64,000 nt of DNA from Proteobacteria bacterium UBA7415 (GTDB lineage Bacteria > Pseudomonadota > Gammaproteobacteria > Arenicellales > Arenicellaceae). The translations under genes were made by a program, and so were the position numbers. The stretch spans positions 1-64,000 of the forward strand of contig DKML01000012.1 in assembly GCA_002470515.1 (NCBI GenBank), read 5' to 3'. The notes under the pieces were generated by a model, which was not told where the DNA came from, made no database searches, and saw only the letters and a list, made by a program, of their open reading frames with translations. Positions 38,875 to 48,496 of this stretch are shown here, in pieces (position 1 is the first letter of the stretch; each line of letters begins with the position of its first letter).

Positions 38875-39744
38875 TCAAAGAGCGACCCATCCCCTTGGCC
38901 TAAGATCAGAAAGATCATAATGCTCAGACTTTATCCACGCACCCTTGGACTTTTTTCTATAGTTCGATTTAAACCACCTAGAAGGGGTAATTACTCGGCG
39001 ACTTTCCTTACAATTCAAGAAAGCGGACCACCAACTAAACGTGCTGTTCGCGATAATATGATGGGAGCAGGCGGCCATGAAGTACATATCGTAGACGGGA
39101 CTTGAATCTACGTTAACGTCAACGAACTTTAACCTAGGCGCTAAATCAACAAGGTGCTCTTTACACCACACTAAGTCGTCACTGAATACATAGAATGTTA
39201 CGGGTTTTTTCGAATTCTCTAAAACGTTGGCCACTGCCATTCTATAGTAATCGAGGCTACAGGCTCCAAAAAAGTCGTTATAGCCCGAATTGGATACATA
39301 ATCGCCGCGACGCACGTGCAATGCTATGGAATCACTGTCGGACTCTAATCGGTTTAAAAAGTTGCACTGTTCGGTGCTTAACTTTAGCTTTAGAAAAGCC
39401 TTCCAAATCTCGTCAATAATACTCTGCCTAGAATCCAGAAAATATTTTTCCGAGCAAAAATAACCACGCAGAAAACACGGACTCTTCAATCTTGCAAATT
39501 CTGGATCAAAATGATAGAAGGGCTGTCGATATACATTAGCCGAACGCGCCTCTGCTTCGTGTATCTCCGTGGCCACTTGCACGGGTAGACCAATATTCGC
39601 TAGCTCAAACTGTCGTGCATTATTCCTAGAGTAAACAGATAAATCCAGATAAAGTGGGACCTTTAGTTTCTGTGCTAAACCGTATCCAGTCGCCCATTGA
39701 AATAACTGATTACCCAATCCCCCCCTAAGTTTTGCTACTATCAT
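38875..39744 (-). CDS. GT11 alpha-1,2-fucosyltransferase
   Basis: Transfers L-fucose from GDP-fucose, most often in alpha-1,2 linkage to galactose. The 289 residues show the family's three motifs: IVAKLRGGLGNQLFQWATG at the N terminus, HVRRGDYVSN near 142 (the HxRRxDY donor site), and FSDDLVWCKEHL with STFSWWSAFLN toward the end. No GDP-fucose synthesis genes lie in the window, so the donor must be made elsewhere. ATG start. It is divergent from the sulfotransferase at 39795, with 50 bases between starts. Confidence 0.93.
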   Translation of the reverse strand: MIVAKLRGGLGNQLFQWATGYGLAQKLKVPLYLDLSVYSRNNARQFELANIGLPVQVATEIHEAEARSANVYRQPFYHFDPEFARLKSPCFLRGYFCSEKYFLDSRQSIIDEIWKAFLKLKLSTEQCNFLNRLESDSDSIALHVRRGDYVSNSGYNDFFGACSLDYYRMAVANVLENSKKPVTFYVFSDDLVWCKEHLVDLAPRLKFVDVNVDSSPVYDMYFMAACSHHIIANSTFSWWSAFLNCKESRRVITPSRWFKSNYRKKSKGAWIKSEHYDLSDLRPRGWVAL

Positions 39745-39794
39745 AACTTGATAAACTCTCTTTTAAAATTTTCGGTGACCACACCGACTCATAA

Positions 39795-40430
39795 ATGAAC
39801 CTTAGTACAATATACAAATTCGCCTTTCTTTGTGTGCCTAAAACAGGGTCAACGTCACTAAAGAACGTTTTACGCGACCATTCTACTATTAGTTATGGCT
39901 GGAAGCATCGCTTCAAGCATATGAAGGCGCAGGTGTTTCATGATCACGTAATGACTTTTCACAAGAGCGCCTTTCCTACACTTCAAATTGAGTCTTCGTG
40001 CGTAATGCGAGAACCAAATGATTGGGCCTATAGCTGGTATCGTTATAGGCAAAGGCCCGAATTATTAACAAGAAGTCCCCGTAAAGCAGCAATGTACACA
40101 GGAGACATCTCCTTCGAAACCTTTGTTGACCATCTAACGCGACCGCGTTCACACGGAAACAAGGCATTCGCTAAAATCGGGTTCCAGCACCGCTACATAC
40201 TTATGGATGACGGCTCTATGGGCGTTGACAAGATATTTAGGTATGAGGATGGTTTCGGTGTGATTGAAGACTATTTCAGCCAAAAAATTGGCACAGAAAT
40301 ATCAATCCCAAACCTCAACAAGTCACCTAACCCAGCTCTCGCAATATCTGACGAACTTTTAGTAAGGCTCGAAAATCATTTCGACAAAGATTGGAGTATT
40401 TACAATTCTATCCCCGTGCAGACCTCTTAG
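39795..40430 (+). CDS. Sulfotransferase family protein
   Basis: Second probable PAPS-dependent sulfotransferase of the island. The 5'-phosphosulfate loop is FLCVPKTGSTSLKNVLRD (about 10-28), and the 3'-phosphate motif is SSCVMREPNDWAYSWYRYRQ near 68-87, with the expected Arg and Ser spacing. At 211 residues it is compact, like bacterial sulfotransferase-2 relatives. It is a single gene transcribed away from the fucosyltransferase and convergent with the glycosyltransferase at 40594. The acceptor is probably a sugar of the island's glycan; this is inference. Confidence 0.85.
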   Translation: MNLSTIYKFAFLCVPKTGSTSLKNVLRDHSTISYGWKHRFKHMKAQVFHDHVMTFHKSAFPTLQIESSCVMREPNDWAYSWYRYRQRPELLTRSPRKAAMYTGDISFETFVDHLTRPRSHGNKAFAKIGFQHRYILMDDGSMGVDKIFRYEDGFGVIEDYFSQKIGTEISIPNLNKSPNPALAISDELLVRLENHFDKDWSIYNSIPVQTS

Positions 40431-40593
40431 CATTAGACTGGCGAATGTGTTTAATAATCTTAGAGATTGTATTTTAAATATAGTTGACGATTTTCAGATT
40501 CAAGGCTTACCTAAACGCTTTACAAAGAGTACTCAATAGCGTTCTGGCTAAGTCACCTAGTTTTTAAAACTCGCCCTTCTGTCACCCACTAAT

Positions 40594-41976
40594 TTATTGA
40601 CGTCGAGACTTTATAAAACCTAAGCGAATTAATATTTTTTCAACTACTCTAAAGGGGCCAAGTAGATCCCACCAAATTGAATCGTATATAAACGTAAACT
40701 TAGAATGCAGAGACTGGTTTGAATAAACCTCTTCGGTAATCGAGCGCTGGTCCGTCAATCCAAACCTTGAAGCTAGTTTTCTAAAATGATAGCTTGCTCG
40801 CCAAAGACGAGAGTCTTTTGCGGCATCGATAGACAACTCAATTCGCCGCAAATTTTCTGAATCGATATTTGGCTCGGTAACGAACGAACAATGCTGTGAC
40901 AGTGTAAGCCATGACCTAGAAATACCTGAGTAGTCGAGCACTTTACTGCGTTCGTCTAGTTTTACGCCATGACCAATGAACTTAAGTGCTTTGGTCGCGA
41001 AGTCGCTTACCACCTTATTTCGTTTCTGATTTAGGCATTCAAGCACAAAATGATTAAACTGTGGTGAGCTCGCTATATGCTCATACTTAAGCAAGTCTAA
41101 ACTTGAGCTAACCTCGAGCGAGACATCAATATTAAAAAAGCACTGATCTTCTTCATCCATCGCTTTAGCATAGCGACGCCAATCGACAGAATTAGAAACC
41201 CTTTCGTTTCGTTGAACTTCTTCTACAGCGAATTTAGGGAAATGACCGAGTAACTTAAAGTGAGCAATTGCAGACGTTATGTCAGCCAAACGAATAGGGG
41301 AGCAGCTGTGAGTAGCCACAGTATATTCAAAACCCCTCTCCCACCGAACCAATGGCACTTTACGCATTGATGGGCCTGCGATCACTCCTTCGCGTGACCA
41401 AAAGTGCCTCCTTCTCGGCCCACCTTTAACTTCGAAGTAAGGAAACCGAGGAGAGTAATGAGTCATGTAACTACTTGCTCTATCTACAAAGGAGCACACA
41501 TCGAAAGGATTTTCTCCTTCCTGGTATTCGACCTCCGACAATGGCTTTTGAGAATAATAATCTAAAAATAATGCGAACACTCCTTGGTATTTATTTTGGT
41601 CCAAGTATTCAATAAGGTCAGAGATTCCACCAACCGCTTCGACAAAAGGAAATACAAAATATTCATCGACATCCACGGTCAAGCACCATTCGTCCTCACA
41701 ATACTGATCGGCAACATACGACGTCCAGTCGCGTCCAGCGTTACTACCCTTGTAACTTGCGGAAGTCGAAAAAAGTGTTACATCTGATTGCAATGCGAGG
41801 AATTGTGCAGTCTCATCGGTAGACAAATTATCAACCGCCCAGAATTTGGTGAAACCTATTTTCCTGTAGTAATTTAGAAAATAGTCGAGCCTAAATTTCT
41901 CGTTTCTTATGCAGAAAATGACATTCGGACCACTTTCTGCAATATTATTCGCACGTTTAATTAACTCAATACTCAC
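40594..41976 (-). CDS. Glyco_tranf_2_4-like glycosyltransferase, paralog A
   Basis: Probable glycosyltransferase of the family that begins with an F-C-x-R-N-E-K-F-R-L-D/E-Y-F-L-N-Y-Y pattern. Here: VIFCIRNEKFRLDYFLNYY (about 20-38), WAVDNLSTDET, WCLTVDVDEYFVFPF (metal site), GPSMRKVPLVRW near 205 and HSCSPIRLADITSAIAHFK. It is 460 residues long and closely matches the 457-residue gene at 43547, so the two are likely duplicates. The start is GTG with GAGGGG upstream. It is the last gene of the minus-strand run that includes the ABC exporter, 5 bases after the ATPase gene. Confidence 0.85.
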   Translation of the reverse strand: MSIELIKRANNIAESGPNVIFCIRNEKFRLDYFLNYYRKIGFTKFWAVDNLSTDETAQFLALQSDVTLFSTSASYKGSNAGRDWTSYVADQYCEDEWCLTVDVDEYFVFPFVEAVGGISDLIEYLDQNKYQGVFALFLDYYSQKPLSEVEYQEGENPFDVCSFVDRASSYMTHYSPRFPYFEVKGGPRRRHFWSREGVIAGPSMRKVPLVRWERGFEYTVATHSCSPIRLADITSAIAHFKLLGHFPKFAVEEVQRNERVSNSVDWRRYAKAMDEEDQCFFNIDVSLEVSSSLDLLKYEHIASSPQFNHFVLECLNQKRNKVVSDFATKALKFIGHGVKLDERSKVLDYSGISRSWLTLSQHCSFVTEPNIDSENLRRIELSIDAAKDSRLWRASYHFRKLASRFGLTDQRSITEEVYSNQSLHSKFTFIYDSIWWDLLGPFRVVEKILIRLGFIKSRRQ

Positions 41977-41981
41977 AGTGT

Positions 41982-42728
41982 TTACAACCCCTCATCGTCG
42001 GAGTCTTCCGAGTCTTCCACTAGCTCATTGGGATCCAATTGAGCTTTGTAAAGTGGAAGGACTTTCTCCAAAGGACCATCCTCGACAATGACACCATCTT
42101 GTAAAACGATGACGCGATTACAATACTTTTGAACTAAAGGTAATTTGTGAGTTGCAAAAATTAGAATGTCACTTCGATCGATAACGTCTCGAAAAACATC
42201 AACACCATCTTCGGAAACCTTGGTTAGAGCATTAACCCATTCATCGAAAACAACAACCTGTGCCGAATCCGCGAAAAGCAACGACGTCGTCAACGCCCTT
42301 TTCATTCCCGCGGATAACACTTTTAACGGCTGATTTCTGAAATTGTCTAAACCTGAACTCAAAAGAAGCTCGTTTAGATAAACATCTACTTGAGACGCCT
42401 TGAGGCCTCGATAATAGGCTGCCAAACGTATGTTATCACTAATGCTGAGCTCTCCAAGCATGGTATGGTTTTTTGTCAACTCGGCATTAACCTTACCGTT
42501 GACATGCAACGTACCTTTGGTCGGAGGAAGGATTCCAGAAACAACTTTTAAAAAAGATGTTTTGCCGGACCCAGCAGCCCCTAAAACAGCCACTCTGTCG
42601 CCATCATTGATCTCGCAATTTAGTGAATCAAGAGCGAAAAACCTTCGGGTTATCTTGCCGTTAGTTGACTTATTAGTATTACGCAGGTCATAAGAGACCG
42701 ATACAGATTTTAGTCTAATATAGCTCAT
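41982..42728 (-). CDS. Polysaccharide ABC exporter, ATP-binding protein
   Basis: Cytosolic ATPase of a KpsT/Wzt-type exporter. Walker A is GAAGSGKTS (about 51-59), the ABC signature LSAGMKRAL, Walker B VVVFDEW, and the switch His in FATHKLPLVQ. At 248 residues it lacks the C-terminal carbohydrate-binding domain that Wzt proteins of some O-antigen systems use to recognise the finished chain. The ATG overlaps the permease stop (ATGA), so the two are translated together. Substrate: presumably the island's glycan. Confidence 0.92.
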   Translation of the reverse strand: MSYIRLKSVSVSYDLRNTNKSTNGKITRRFFALDSLNCEINDGDRVAVLGAAGSGKTSFLKVVSGILPPTKGTLHVNGKVNAELTKNHTMLGELSISDNIRLAAYYRGLKASQVDVYLNELLLSSGLDNFRNQPLKVLSAGMKRALTTSLLFADSAQVVVFDEWVNALTKVSEDGVDVFRDVIDRSDILIFATHKLPLVQKYCNRVIVLQDGVIVEDGPLEKVLPLYKAQLDPNELVEDSEDSDDEGL

Positions 42729-43534
42729 ATCGAAAAGGCGTGAGCCCTAATAGCACGATACTGAAAGCGAAGAAAGCTTAGGCCCACGATCAACAGTACT
42801 AAGGTTGTGGATGTGGCAATAATTAACTCCAAATTACCGACGCGCCCCAATAATAACCCATCACGAAATACTGCCAAGTAATTATAAAACGGATTGAAGT
42901 AAATATAGCTCTTATACTCCCCCAATCTTTCAAGCTGCCAAATTATAGGTGTCAGCAAAAAAGCCACACTCATAAAAGCAGAAATCAGTCTCTGCAAATC
43001 ACCGTAGTAAAAGCACGCTACTCCAACCGTTAAGCCAAAGCCGATCCCAGACAGCAATACTAGCAATACACCATAGATGACGTAAAAAACGGAACTTAGA
43101 TGGAGTCCATCACTTACCAACAAACAAACCACAATGACGGCTGGTAAGAGTAACAAGAAAGAAAAAAGCTCAGACGCCAAGTCAATAGCTACCCAACTTA
43201 ATAATGGGTCCTGAGTAGTTGTAATAAACTTAGCACGCCTTACAAGAGTCGAACTCGTTTTACGAACAATCGATGAAATAAATCCCCAAATGGTAAAACT
43301 ACAAAGAACGTAAAGGTAGAAATCTTGAAATTCTCGCCCTCCACCCTTGCCGAAAAGCTTGTTCCAAACCACAGTGATCAAAAATGTTGAGACAATCAAC
43401 ATAATAGGCTCAATATATATGCCTATTTTAGAGCGGCGTACAGATAATTTTTGATTTAGATATGCACGATACGCAATGTACCGACGCATCTGCCATGTGC
43501 GTGAGAGTTCTCCGAGAGGATTCGAATTTGGCAT
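42725..43534 (-). CDS. Polysaccharide ABC exporter, permease
   Basis: ABC-2 type inner-membrane permease (KpsM/Wzm family) of 269 residues with about six hydrophobic helices. The pattern includes WQMRRYIAYRAYLNQKLSVR at the N terminus, FLLTPIIWQLERLGEY and YFNPFYNYLAVFRDGLLLG near 205-225, which is the signature region of these permeases. ATG start, 12 bases after the upstream glycosyltransferase. With the ATPase it would carry a lipid-linked glycan across the inner membrane. Confidence 0.92.
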   Translation of the reverse strand: MPNSNPLGELSRTWQMRRYIAYRAYLNQKLSVRRSKIGIYIEPIMLIVSTFLITVVWNKLFGKGGGREFQDFYLYVLCSFTIWGFISSIVRKTSSTLVRRAKFITTTQDPLLSWVAIDLASELFSFLLLLPAVIVVCLLVSDGLHLSSVFYVIYGVLLVLLSGIGFGLTVGVACFYYGDLQRLISAFMSVAFLLTPIIWQLERLGEYKSYIYFNPFYNYLAVFRDGLLLGRVGNLELIIATSTTLVLLIVGLSFLRFQYRAIRAHAFSI

Positions 43535-43546
43535 GAAGTTCTGAAA

Positions 43547-44920
43547 CTAAGAAGACCGTTTTGGGATGACTTTCTTAAAAACTCGAACTACTAATTTAAC
43601 CGGCGCCAGCAATTCATACCACGCAGATCTAATCGTGTAATTAAACTTTGTATAAACACTTTGGTTTAGCATATCTTCTGGGAAGGATCGATAGTCACAA
43701 AAACCAAACTTCTCAGCCAACTTACGCAAAGGCCTTGTTGACTTCCAATAAGCCGAATTAATCAAAGCATTGATATCAGCATCGATGCGAAATAAATCTT
43801 GTGCATTCTTCGTACTGGAACCAAAACTCTGACTGAACAGACCTATGCTTGACCAAACTTTGTTCAGGTCTCTATAACTAATCGATGCCTCTAAACCACT
43901 TGCAAAAAGCCTCTCACGCATGCTCGTTAGGGCGGCGCTAGCCACTGGGTCAGTTTGAGCCAAAGCACGTGGCGACAAATGGTCTATAAATCTTATTGAC
44001 GAAGAAATGTGCCCATCGTTGATCAATGATTCGCTATTGTGATAACGCCTAGATAAGCCCTGATCAAACAACACAACATCTTCCTTATCCAATGCTTGCG
44101 CGTAGACTCTCCAATCTCCAGAGTTCGCGACCCGATCATTACGTTTGACTTCCGCTTTTGAAAAGTCTTTTAGGTGAGCGAGAAACTTAAAATGTGTCAC
44201 TGCAACGGTTATATCTGCAAGCCTCACTGAGGTACAACTGTGAGTAGAATGTAAGTATTCAAAATCGTCATCCCACTTAGCAAGCACTAACTTACGCATA
44301 GATGGTCCACTCTTGGGGTCCTTTGAGTCCCAAAATTTACGCTGCCTAGGGCCACCTTTAAGTTGAAGGAATGGGAAGTTTGGTGTCTCAAATGCTCGGT
44401 AAGACGATGACGTATCGTAATACGAGCATACATCAAATACTGATTGACCTGATGTGTACGTAGTCTTAGAGAGCGGTACATCTGAGTAGAAATCTAAAAA
44501 TACGCCGTAAGCTGCTTGATAACCCCACCGATCAAAATAGCTTACTAAAACATCTATGGAGGCGTACTCGTAATGCGGAAAGACCAAAAACTCATCAACA
44601 TCCAATGTCAGACACCAGTTTTGTGAGCAATACTCATAAGCAATACTGGATGTCCAATCTCGACCAGCATTACTCTCTTTGTAACTCTGTTGGGTAAAAA
44701 AGACAAAAGTATCCGCTTGAGAGAGCAAATACTCTTTAGTTCCATCATCAGAGCCATTATCAATCGCGAAAAACTCTGTAACTCCCATTTGGCGATAGTA
44801 GTTTAGGAAATACTCCAATCGAAACTTTTCATTTCTGACGCAAAACACGACGGATACTCCTTTTCGTCGCTCTGGTATCAGTCTGTCTGAGAGATATTTT
44901 AAATTCATGAAATCAGGCAT
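43547..44920 (-). CDS. Glyco_tranf_2_4-like glycosyltransferase, paralog B
   Basis: Same architecture and length (457 residues) as the gene at 40594: VVFCVRNEKFRLEYFLNYY, FAIDNGSDDGT, WCLTLDVDEFLVFPH, GPSMRKLVLAKW and HSCTSVRLADITVAVTHFK occupy equivalent positions. The shared SNAGRDWTS segment shows that the two are close paralogs. It lies 12 bases upstream of the permease gene, so the pair brackets the exporter. Role: a glycosyltransferase of the exported polymer, substrate unknown. The start is ATG, with an alternative internal ATG four codons on. Confidence 0.85.
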   Translation of the reverse strand: MPDFMNLKYLSDRLIPERRKGVSVVFCVRNEKFRLEYFLNYYRQMGVTEFFAIDNGSDDGTKEYLLSQADTFVFFTQQSYKESNAGRDWTSSIAYEYCSQNWCLTLDVDEFLVFPHYEYASIDVLVSYFDRWGYQAAYGVFLDFYSDVPLSKTTYTSGQSVFDVCSYYDTSSSYRAFETPNFPFLQLKGGPRQRKFWDSKDPKSGPSMRKLVLAKWDDDFEYLHSTHSCTSVRLADITVAVTHFKFLAHLKDFSKAEVKRNDRVANSGDWRVYAQALDKEDVVLFDQGLSRRYHNSESLINDGHISSSIRFIDHLSPRALAQTDPVASAALTSMRERLFASGLEASISYRDLNKVWSSIGLFSQSFGSSTKNAQDLFRIDADINALINSAYWKSTRPLRKLAEKFGFCDYRSFPEDMLNQSVYTKFNYTIRSAWYELLAPVKLVVRVFKKVIPKRSS

Positions 44921-44965
44921 TTGGGTAGAAAATGAGTGTTATTGAATAAAGGTGATTATATGTAT

Positions 44966-45922
44966 TTACGGCCCTGCATAACGACCGGCCAAGTATCGAT
45001 AAGCATCACGTACCCCGTCAACTATATTAATTTGCGGTTCAAACCCCAGGAGCTCTCTAGCCTTAGAGTAATCAGCAAAATTTTTTTCAACCTCTCCGGT
45101 TCGGACATCCTTAAAAAGAAGGTGGCTTTCATCAAGATCTTTCTGTGCTAAAAACAAGTTTGCCAATTCTCGCAGACTCGTATCTTTACCAGTGGCTAAA
45201 TGTAAAACCTCATTTCTCAACGCACTTGCATCAACCGCGAGGGCTATTCCACCACACAAGTCACTCACATGAATATAATCGCGTGTGGAAGATCCGTCCC
45301 CAAAAATAGTGAGCGGTTTCTCTTGCATTACTTGTTGAGCAAACTTGTTGAATACGCCTGTCTTATGTTCGCTGTTCGGGCCATAAACGTTTGCAAAACG
45401 CAATGCAACAACGCTCATATTGAATGACTCAGCAAAAGCGTGGCAGTATGCTTCTCCACAGAGCTTGCTGGCTCCGTAGGGAGAAATAGGTTTTGGTAGC
45501 GAACATTCATTAACTGGTGGTTCGGCGTTGCCTATTAAAGCACCGCCTGTTGAACTAAAAACAAGTTTAGACACATTATTGTCGGCACTGGCTTGGAGAA
45601 CATTGAAGGTGCCAAGCACATTCATATTGAAGTTTTGACGAGGATCGCTGACTGACTCGACAACAGAACCAAATGCTGCTAAGTGCACAACGGTATCGAC
45701 ACCATAAAATGCACCGTGAATAGAATCAAAGTCAGTAATGTCCGCCTGAACGAATTCTATTTCATCTTCATATTCACTTAGGTACTTTTTTTGTCCTCGG
45801 CTAAGGTTGTCTAATATACGGACTGAATATCCTCGCTCCAATAGAACTGGCACGAGATTTGATCCAACGAATCCATACCCACCAGTAACCAATACTCTTT
45901 TTAACAAAACCTTATTCCCCAC
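44966..45922 (-). CDS. NAD-dependent sugar epimerase/dehydratase
   Basis: Extended short-chain dehydrogenase acting on a nucleotide sugar. The NAD site is VTGGYGFVGSNLVPVL, the catalytic motif YGASK follows KPISPYG near 150, and NVYGPNSEHKTG and GDGSSTRDYIHVSDL are typical of UDP-glucose 4-epimerase-like members. 318 residues. The start is uncertain: the GTG at 45922 lacks a ribosome site, whereas a TTG five codons later follows GGGGAATAAGG. It lies 18 bases after the UDP-sulfoquinovose synthase-like gene, and the two are probably co-transcribed. Confidence 0.85.
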   Translation of the reverse strand: MGNKVLLKRVLVTGGYGFVGSNLVPVLLERGYSVRILDNLSRGQKKYLSEYEDEIEFVQADITDFDSIHGAFYGVDTVVHLAAFGSVVESVSDPRQNFNMNVLGTFNVLQASADNNVSKLVFSSTGGALIGNAEPPVNECSLPKPISPYGASKLCGEAYCHAFAESFNMSVVALRFANVYGPNSEHKTGVFNKFAQQVMQEKPLTIFGDGSSTRDYIHVSDLCGGIALAVDASALRNEVLHLATGKDTSLRELANLFLAQKDLDESHLLFKDVRTGEVEKNFADYSKARELLGFEPQINIVDGVRDAYRYLAGRYAGP

Positions 45923-45940
45923 AGGAAAGTGTAGCCAAAA

Positions 45941-47101
45941 TTATTTCCATTTTGAAACGCATGGGATCTTACTCACATCACATCGATCCTTGTACTTAGC
46001 AGCAATTTCTTGAACTTCCTCCAAGAGACCTTCGTCCAACGTTGTGGGGTTGAGGCCTAACTCTAAAAATTGATCGTTCCTAACATGCAGATCATTTTCA
46101 GGGTCTTCGTTTCGAGGGTTTTCCAGGTTAGCTATTTCAGCACCAGTCATGGTACTGATTTTTGCGGCTAGGTCCCGCACTCGATGCGTCTCAGTGACTT
46201 GGTTAAAAATCTGTGCCCGCTCGCCCTTACGTGGAGGGTTGCTCAAAGCAAGTTCAATACATTTAACAGTATCAGTGATATGAATAAAGGCTCTGGTCTG
46301 TCCTCCGGTTCCATGCACTGTTAAGGGATATTCAACTGCTGCTTGCATAAGGAATCTATTTAGAACTGTTCCGTAGTCACCATCATAATCAAAACGATTA
46401 ATCAAGCGTTCATCCATTTTAGTTTGTTCGGTTTGCGTTCCCCAGACGATACCTTGATGCAAGTCAGTCACACGCAATTGATCATTCTTAACATAGTAGG
46501 CAAAGATCAACTGATCTAAGGTCTTAGTCATGTGGTAAACACTACCTGGATTAACAGGGTAGAGAACTTCTTGATCAATCAAAGTACCTTCATCTGTTGC
46601 CACTTTTATAGACAAATAACCTTCTGGAATTTTCATGCCAGCAGTTCCGTAACCGTAAACACCCATCGTGCCTAGATGAACCACATGAATGTCCTGTTGG
46701 TTTTCTACGATAGCGGCGGTTACGTTGTGCGTCGCGCGAATGTTATTGTCCACGGTATATCGCTTGTGCTTAGACGACTTCATAGAGTATGGAGCGGCAC
46801 GCTGTTCAGCAAAATGAATGACGGCATCTGGCTTATAAGACAAAAACAATTGACGCAATTCTTCGTAATCTTCAGCAACATCTATATTGCTAAAACTAAT
46901 TTTGTTATCTGATACTTCTTCCCACGCAGCTAATCGTGTACCCATAGGCGCAATCGGGGTCAAAGATTCAGCTTCTAATTCATTGTCGATATTGCGACGC
47001 GACAAGTTATCTACAATATGAACATCATGTCCTTTACTTGACAAATACAATGAACTCGGCCAGCCACAAAAACCGTCACCACCTAATACTATTACTCGCA
47101 T
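45941..47101 (-). CDS. UDP-sulfoquinovose synthase-like protein (SQD1 family)
   Basis: In plants and bacteria SQD1/SqdB makes UDP-sulfoquinovose from UDP-glucose and sulfite. The 386 residues follow SQD1 closely: [60 protein letters not shown] (Tyr-x-x-x-Lys), [29 protein letters not shown] and [17 protein letters not shown]. No SqdX-like lipid synthase is seen nearby, so the product more likely enters a glycan than sulfolipid; that is inference. ATG start. It is divergent from the aminotransferase at 47242. A relative with another sugar product remains possible. Confidence 0.85.
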   Translation of the reverse strand: MRVIVLGGDGFCGWPSSLYLSSKGHDVHIVDNLSRRNIDNELEAESLTPIAPMGTRLAAWEEVSDNKISFSNIDVAEDYEELRQLFLSYKPDAVIHFAEQRAAPYSMKSSKHKRYTVDNNIRATHNVTAAIVENQQDIHVVHLGTMGVYGYGTAGMKIPEGYLSIKVATDEGTLIDQEVLYPVNPGSVYHMTKTLDQLIFAYYVKNDQLRVTDLHQGIVWGTQTEQTKMDERLINRFDYDGDYGTVLNRFLMQAAVEYPLTVHGTGGQTRAFIHITDTVKCIELALSNPPRKGERAQIFNQVTETHRVRDLAAKISTMTGAEIANLENPRNEDPENDLHVRNDQFLELGLNPTTLDEGLLEEVQEIAAKYKDRCDVSKIPCVSKWK

Positions 47102-47241
47102 ATCTAAATCTTCTTAAAGAGTGAATTTGGACTTGATTATACAGCATCTTTGAACGATCAAACCGTTCACAAGTGAACTTTATGGAGTTAATATTAGCGA
47201 TTGTATACACTAGAACCACCTAACCAACTAATCAGCGCGCT

Positions 47242-48378
47242 ATGGCCATTCCTTTTATAGACTTAAGCTCCCAATACCAACAGCATCAAGCAAAAATTGA
47301 TGCAGCAATTCATAAAGTTTTGGCTCACGGCCAATACATTATGGGTCCGGAAGTCAAAGAACTCGAATCCCAGCTTGCTGAGTACGTTGGGGCAAAACAT
47401 TGTTTAGCTTGTTCGTCGGGTACAGACGCACTAGTCATTCCTTTAATGGCTAAGAGGCTAGGTACTGGGGATGCAGTGTTTACTTCCCCATTTACCTTTT
47501 TTGCATCCGCCGAATCGATTTCACTAACGGGCGCTACGCCAGTGTTTGTTGATATTGACCCAGACTCTTACAACATGGATCCTGCATCCTTAGAGCAGAA
47601 AATCAAGGAGACTTTAGAAGCCGGAAAACTTACTCCAAGAGGAATCATTCCAGTTGATTTATTTGGAATTGCGGCCGACTACGATGTGATTAATGACATA
47701 GCAAAAAAGTACAATCTGTTTGTATTGGAAGATGCTGCTCAGGCTTTTGGGGCCGCTTACAAAGATCGACGTGCGGGTGGATTAGCCGAACTTGGCGCCA
47801 CCAGCTTTTACCCAGCTAAACCATTGGGCTGTTACGGTGATGGTGGTGCAATATTCAGCAACAACGATGACACACTAGAAACCATGATCTCACTGAGAGT
47901 TCATGGGCAGGCGACGTCGGGCGACAAATATGACAATGTTCGCATTGGACTAAACGGTCGGATGGATACAATTCAAGCCGCTATTCTTTTAGAAAAACTC
48001 AAAATCTATGACCAAGAAATTGAGAGGCGCAACCAAGTTGCCTCCGAATACACTCACCGCCTGAAAGATCTGGTCAAAACACCTGTATTGCCTGACGGGC
48101 ACGGTAGTGTGTGGGCACAATACTCGATACAACACCCAAAACGAGAAACAATCCGCACAGCACTATCTGAACAAGGTATACCCACTGCGGTTTTCTATCC
48201 TAAGCCGATTCATCTTTCAACGGCCTATAAAGACTTGAATCATGGAATGGGTGACTTCCCTGTTGCCGAGGCCGCTGCTCAGCAGATATTTAGTCTGCCA
48301 ATGCATTCCTATCTCGAAACATCTCAGGTGAAGTCGATATGTGACTCAATTGAAGCGGCAATAACCAATCATAGTTAG
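47242..48378 (+). CDS. DegT/DnrJ/EryC1 family sugar aminotransferase
   Basis: PLP-dependent transaminase acting on a nucleotide-linked keto sugar to give an amino sugar. The 378 residues begin IPFIDLSSQYQQHQAKID; the PLP-related motifs are CSSGTDAL, VLEDAAQAFGA (ring-stacking and Asp) and the lysine in SFYPAKPLGCYGDGGA near 190. WAQYSIQH and PTAVFYPKPIHLS near the end are typical of WbpE/WlbC-like members. ATG start. It is followed by the sugar-phosphate transferase gene and starts a plus-strand pair. Confidence 0.92.
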   Translation: MAIPFIDLSSQYQQHQAKIDAAIHKVLAHGQYIMGPEVKELESQLAEYVGAKHCLACSSGTDALVIPLMAKRLGTGDAVFTSPFTFFASAESISLTGATPVFVDIDPDSYNMDPASLEQKIKETLEAGKLTPRGIIPVDLFGIAADYDVINDIAKKYNLFVLEDAAQAFGAAYKDRRAGGLAELGATSFYPAKPLGCYGDGGAIFSNNDDTLETMISLRVHGQATSGDKYDNVRIGLNGRMDTIQAAILLEKLKIYDQEIERRNQVASEYTHRLKDLVKTPVLPDGHGSVWAQYSIQHPKRETIRTALSEQGIPTAVFYPKPIHLSTAYKDLNHGMGDFPVAEAAAQQIFSLPMHSYLETSQVKSICDSIEAAITNHS

Positions 48379-48496
48379 CTGACCACCTACTTCACTGTTA
48401 TAACCTCTCGCAAAGACGTAGTCTTGCGGCGAGACGAGCGACTAAGCAAATATAGTTGTCGGATGAGACAGAATACTAAATGAGACTTGACACCAG

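Noticed and set aside
48409..48428. Hairpin after the DegT aminotransferase gene
   Set aside because: The stem has a bulged A and is not followed by a T run, so it is not a convincing terminator.
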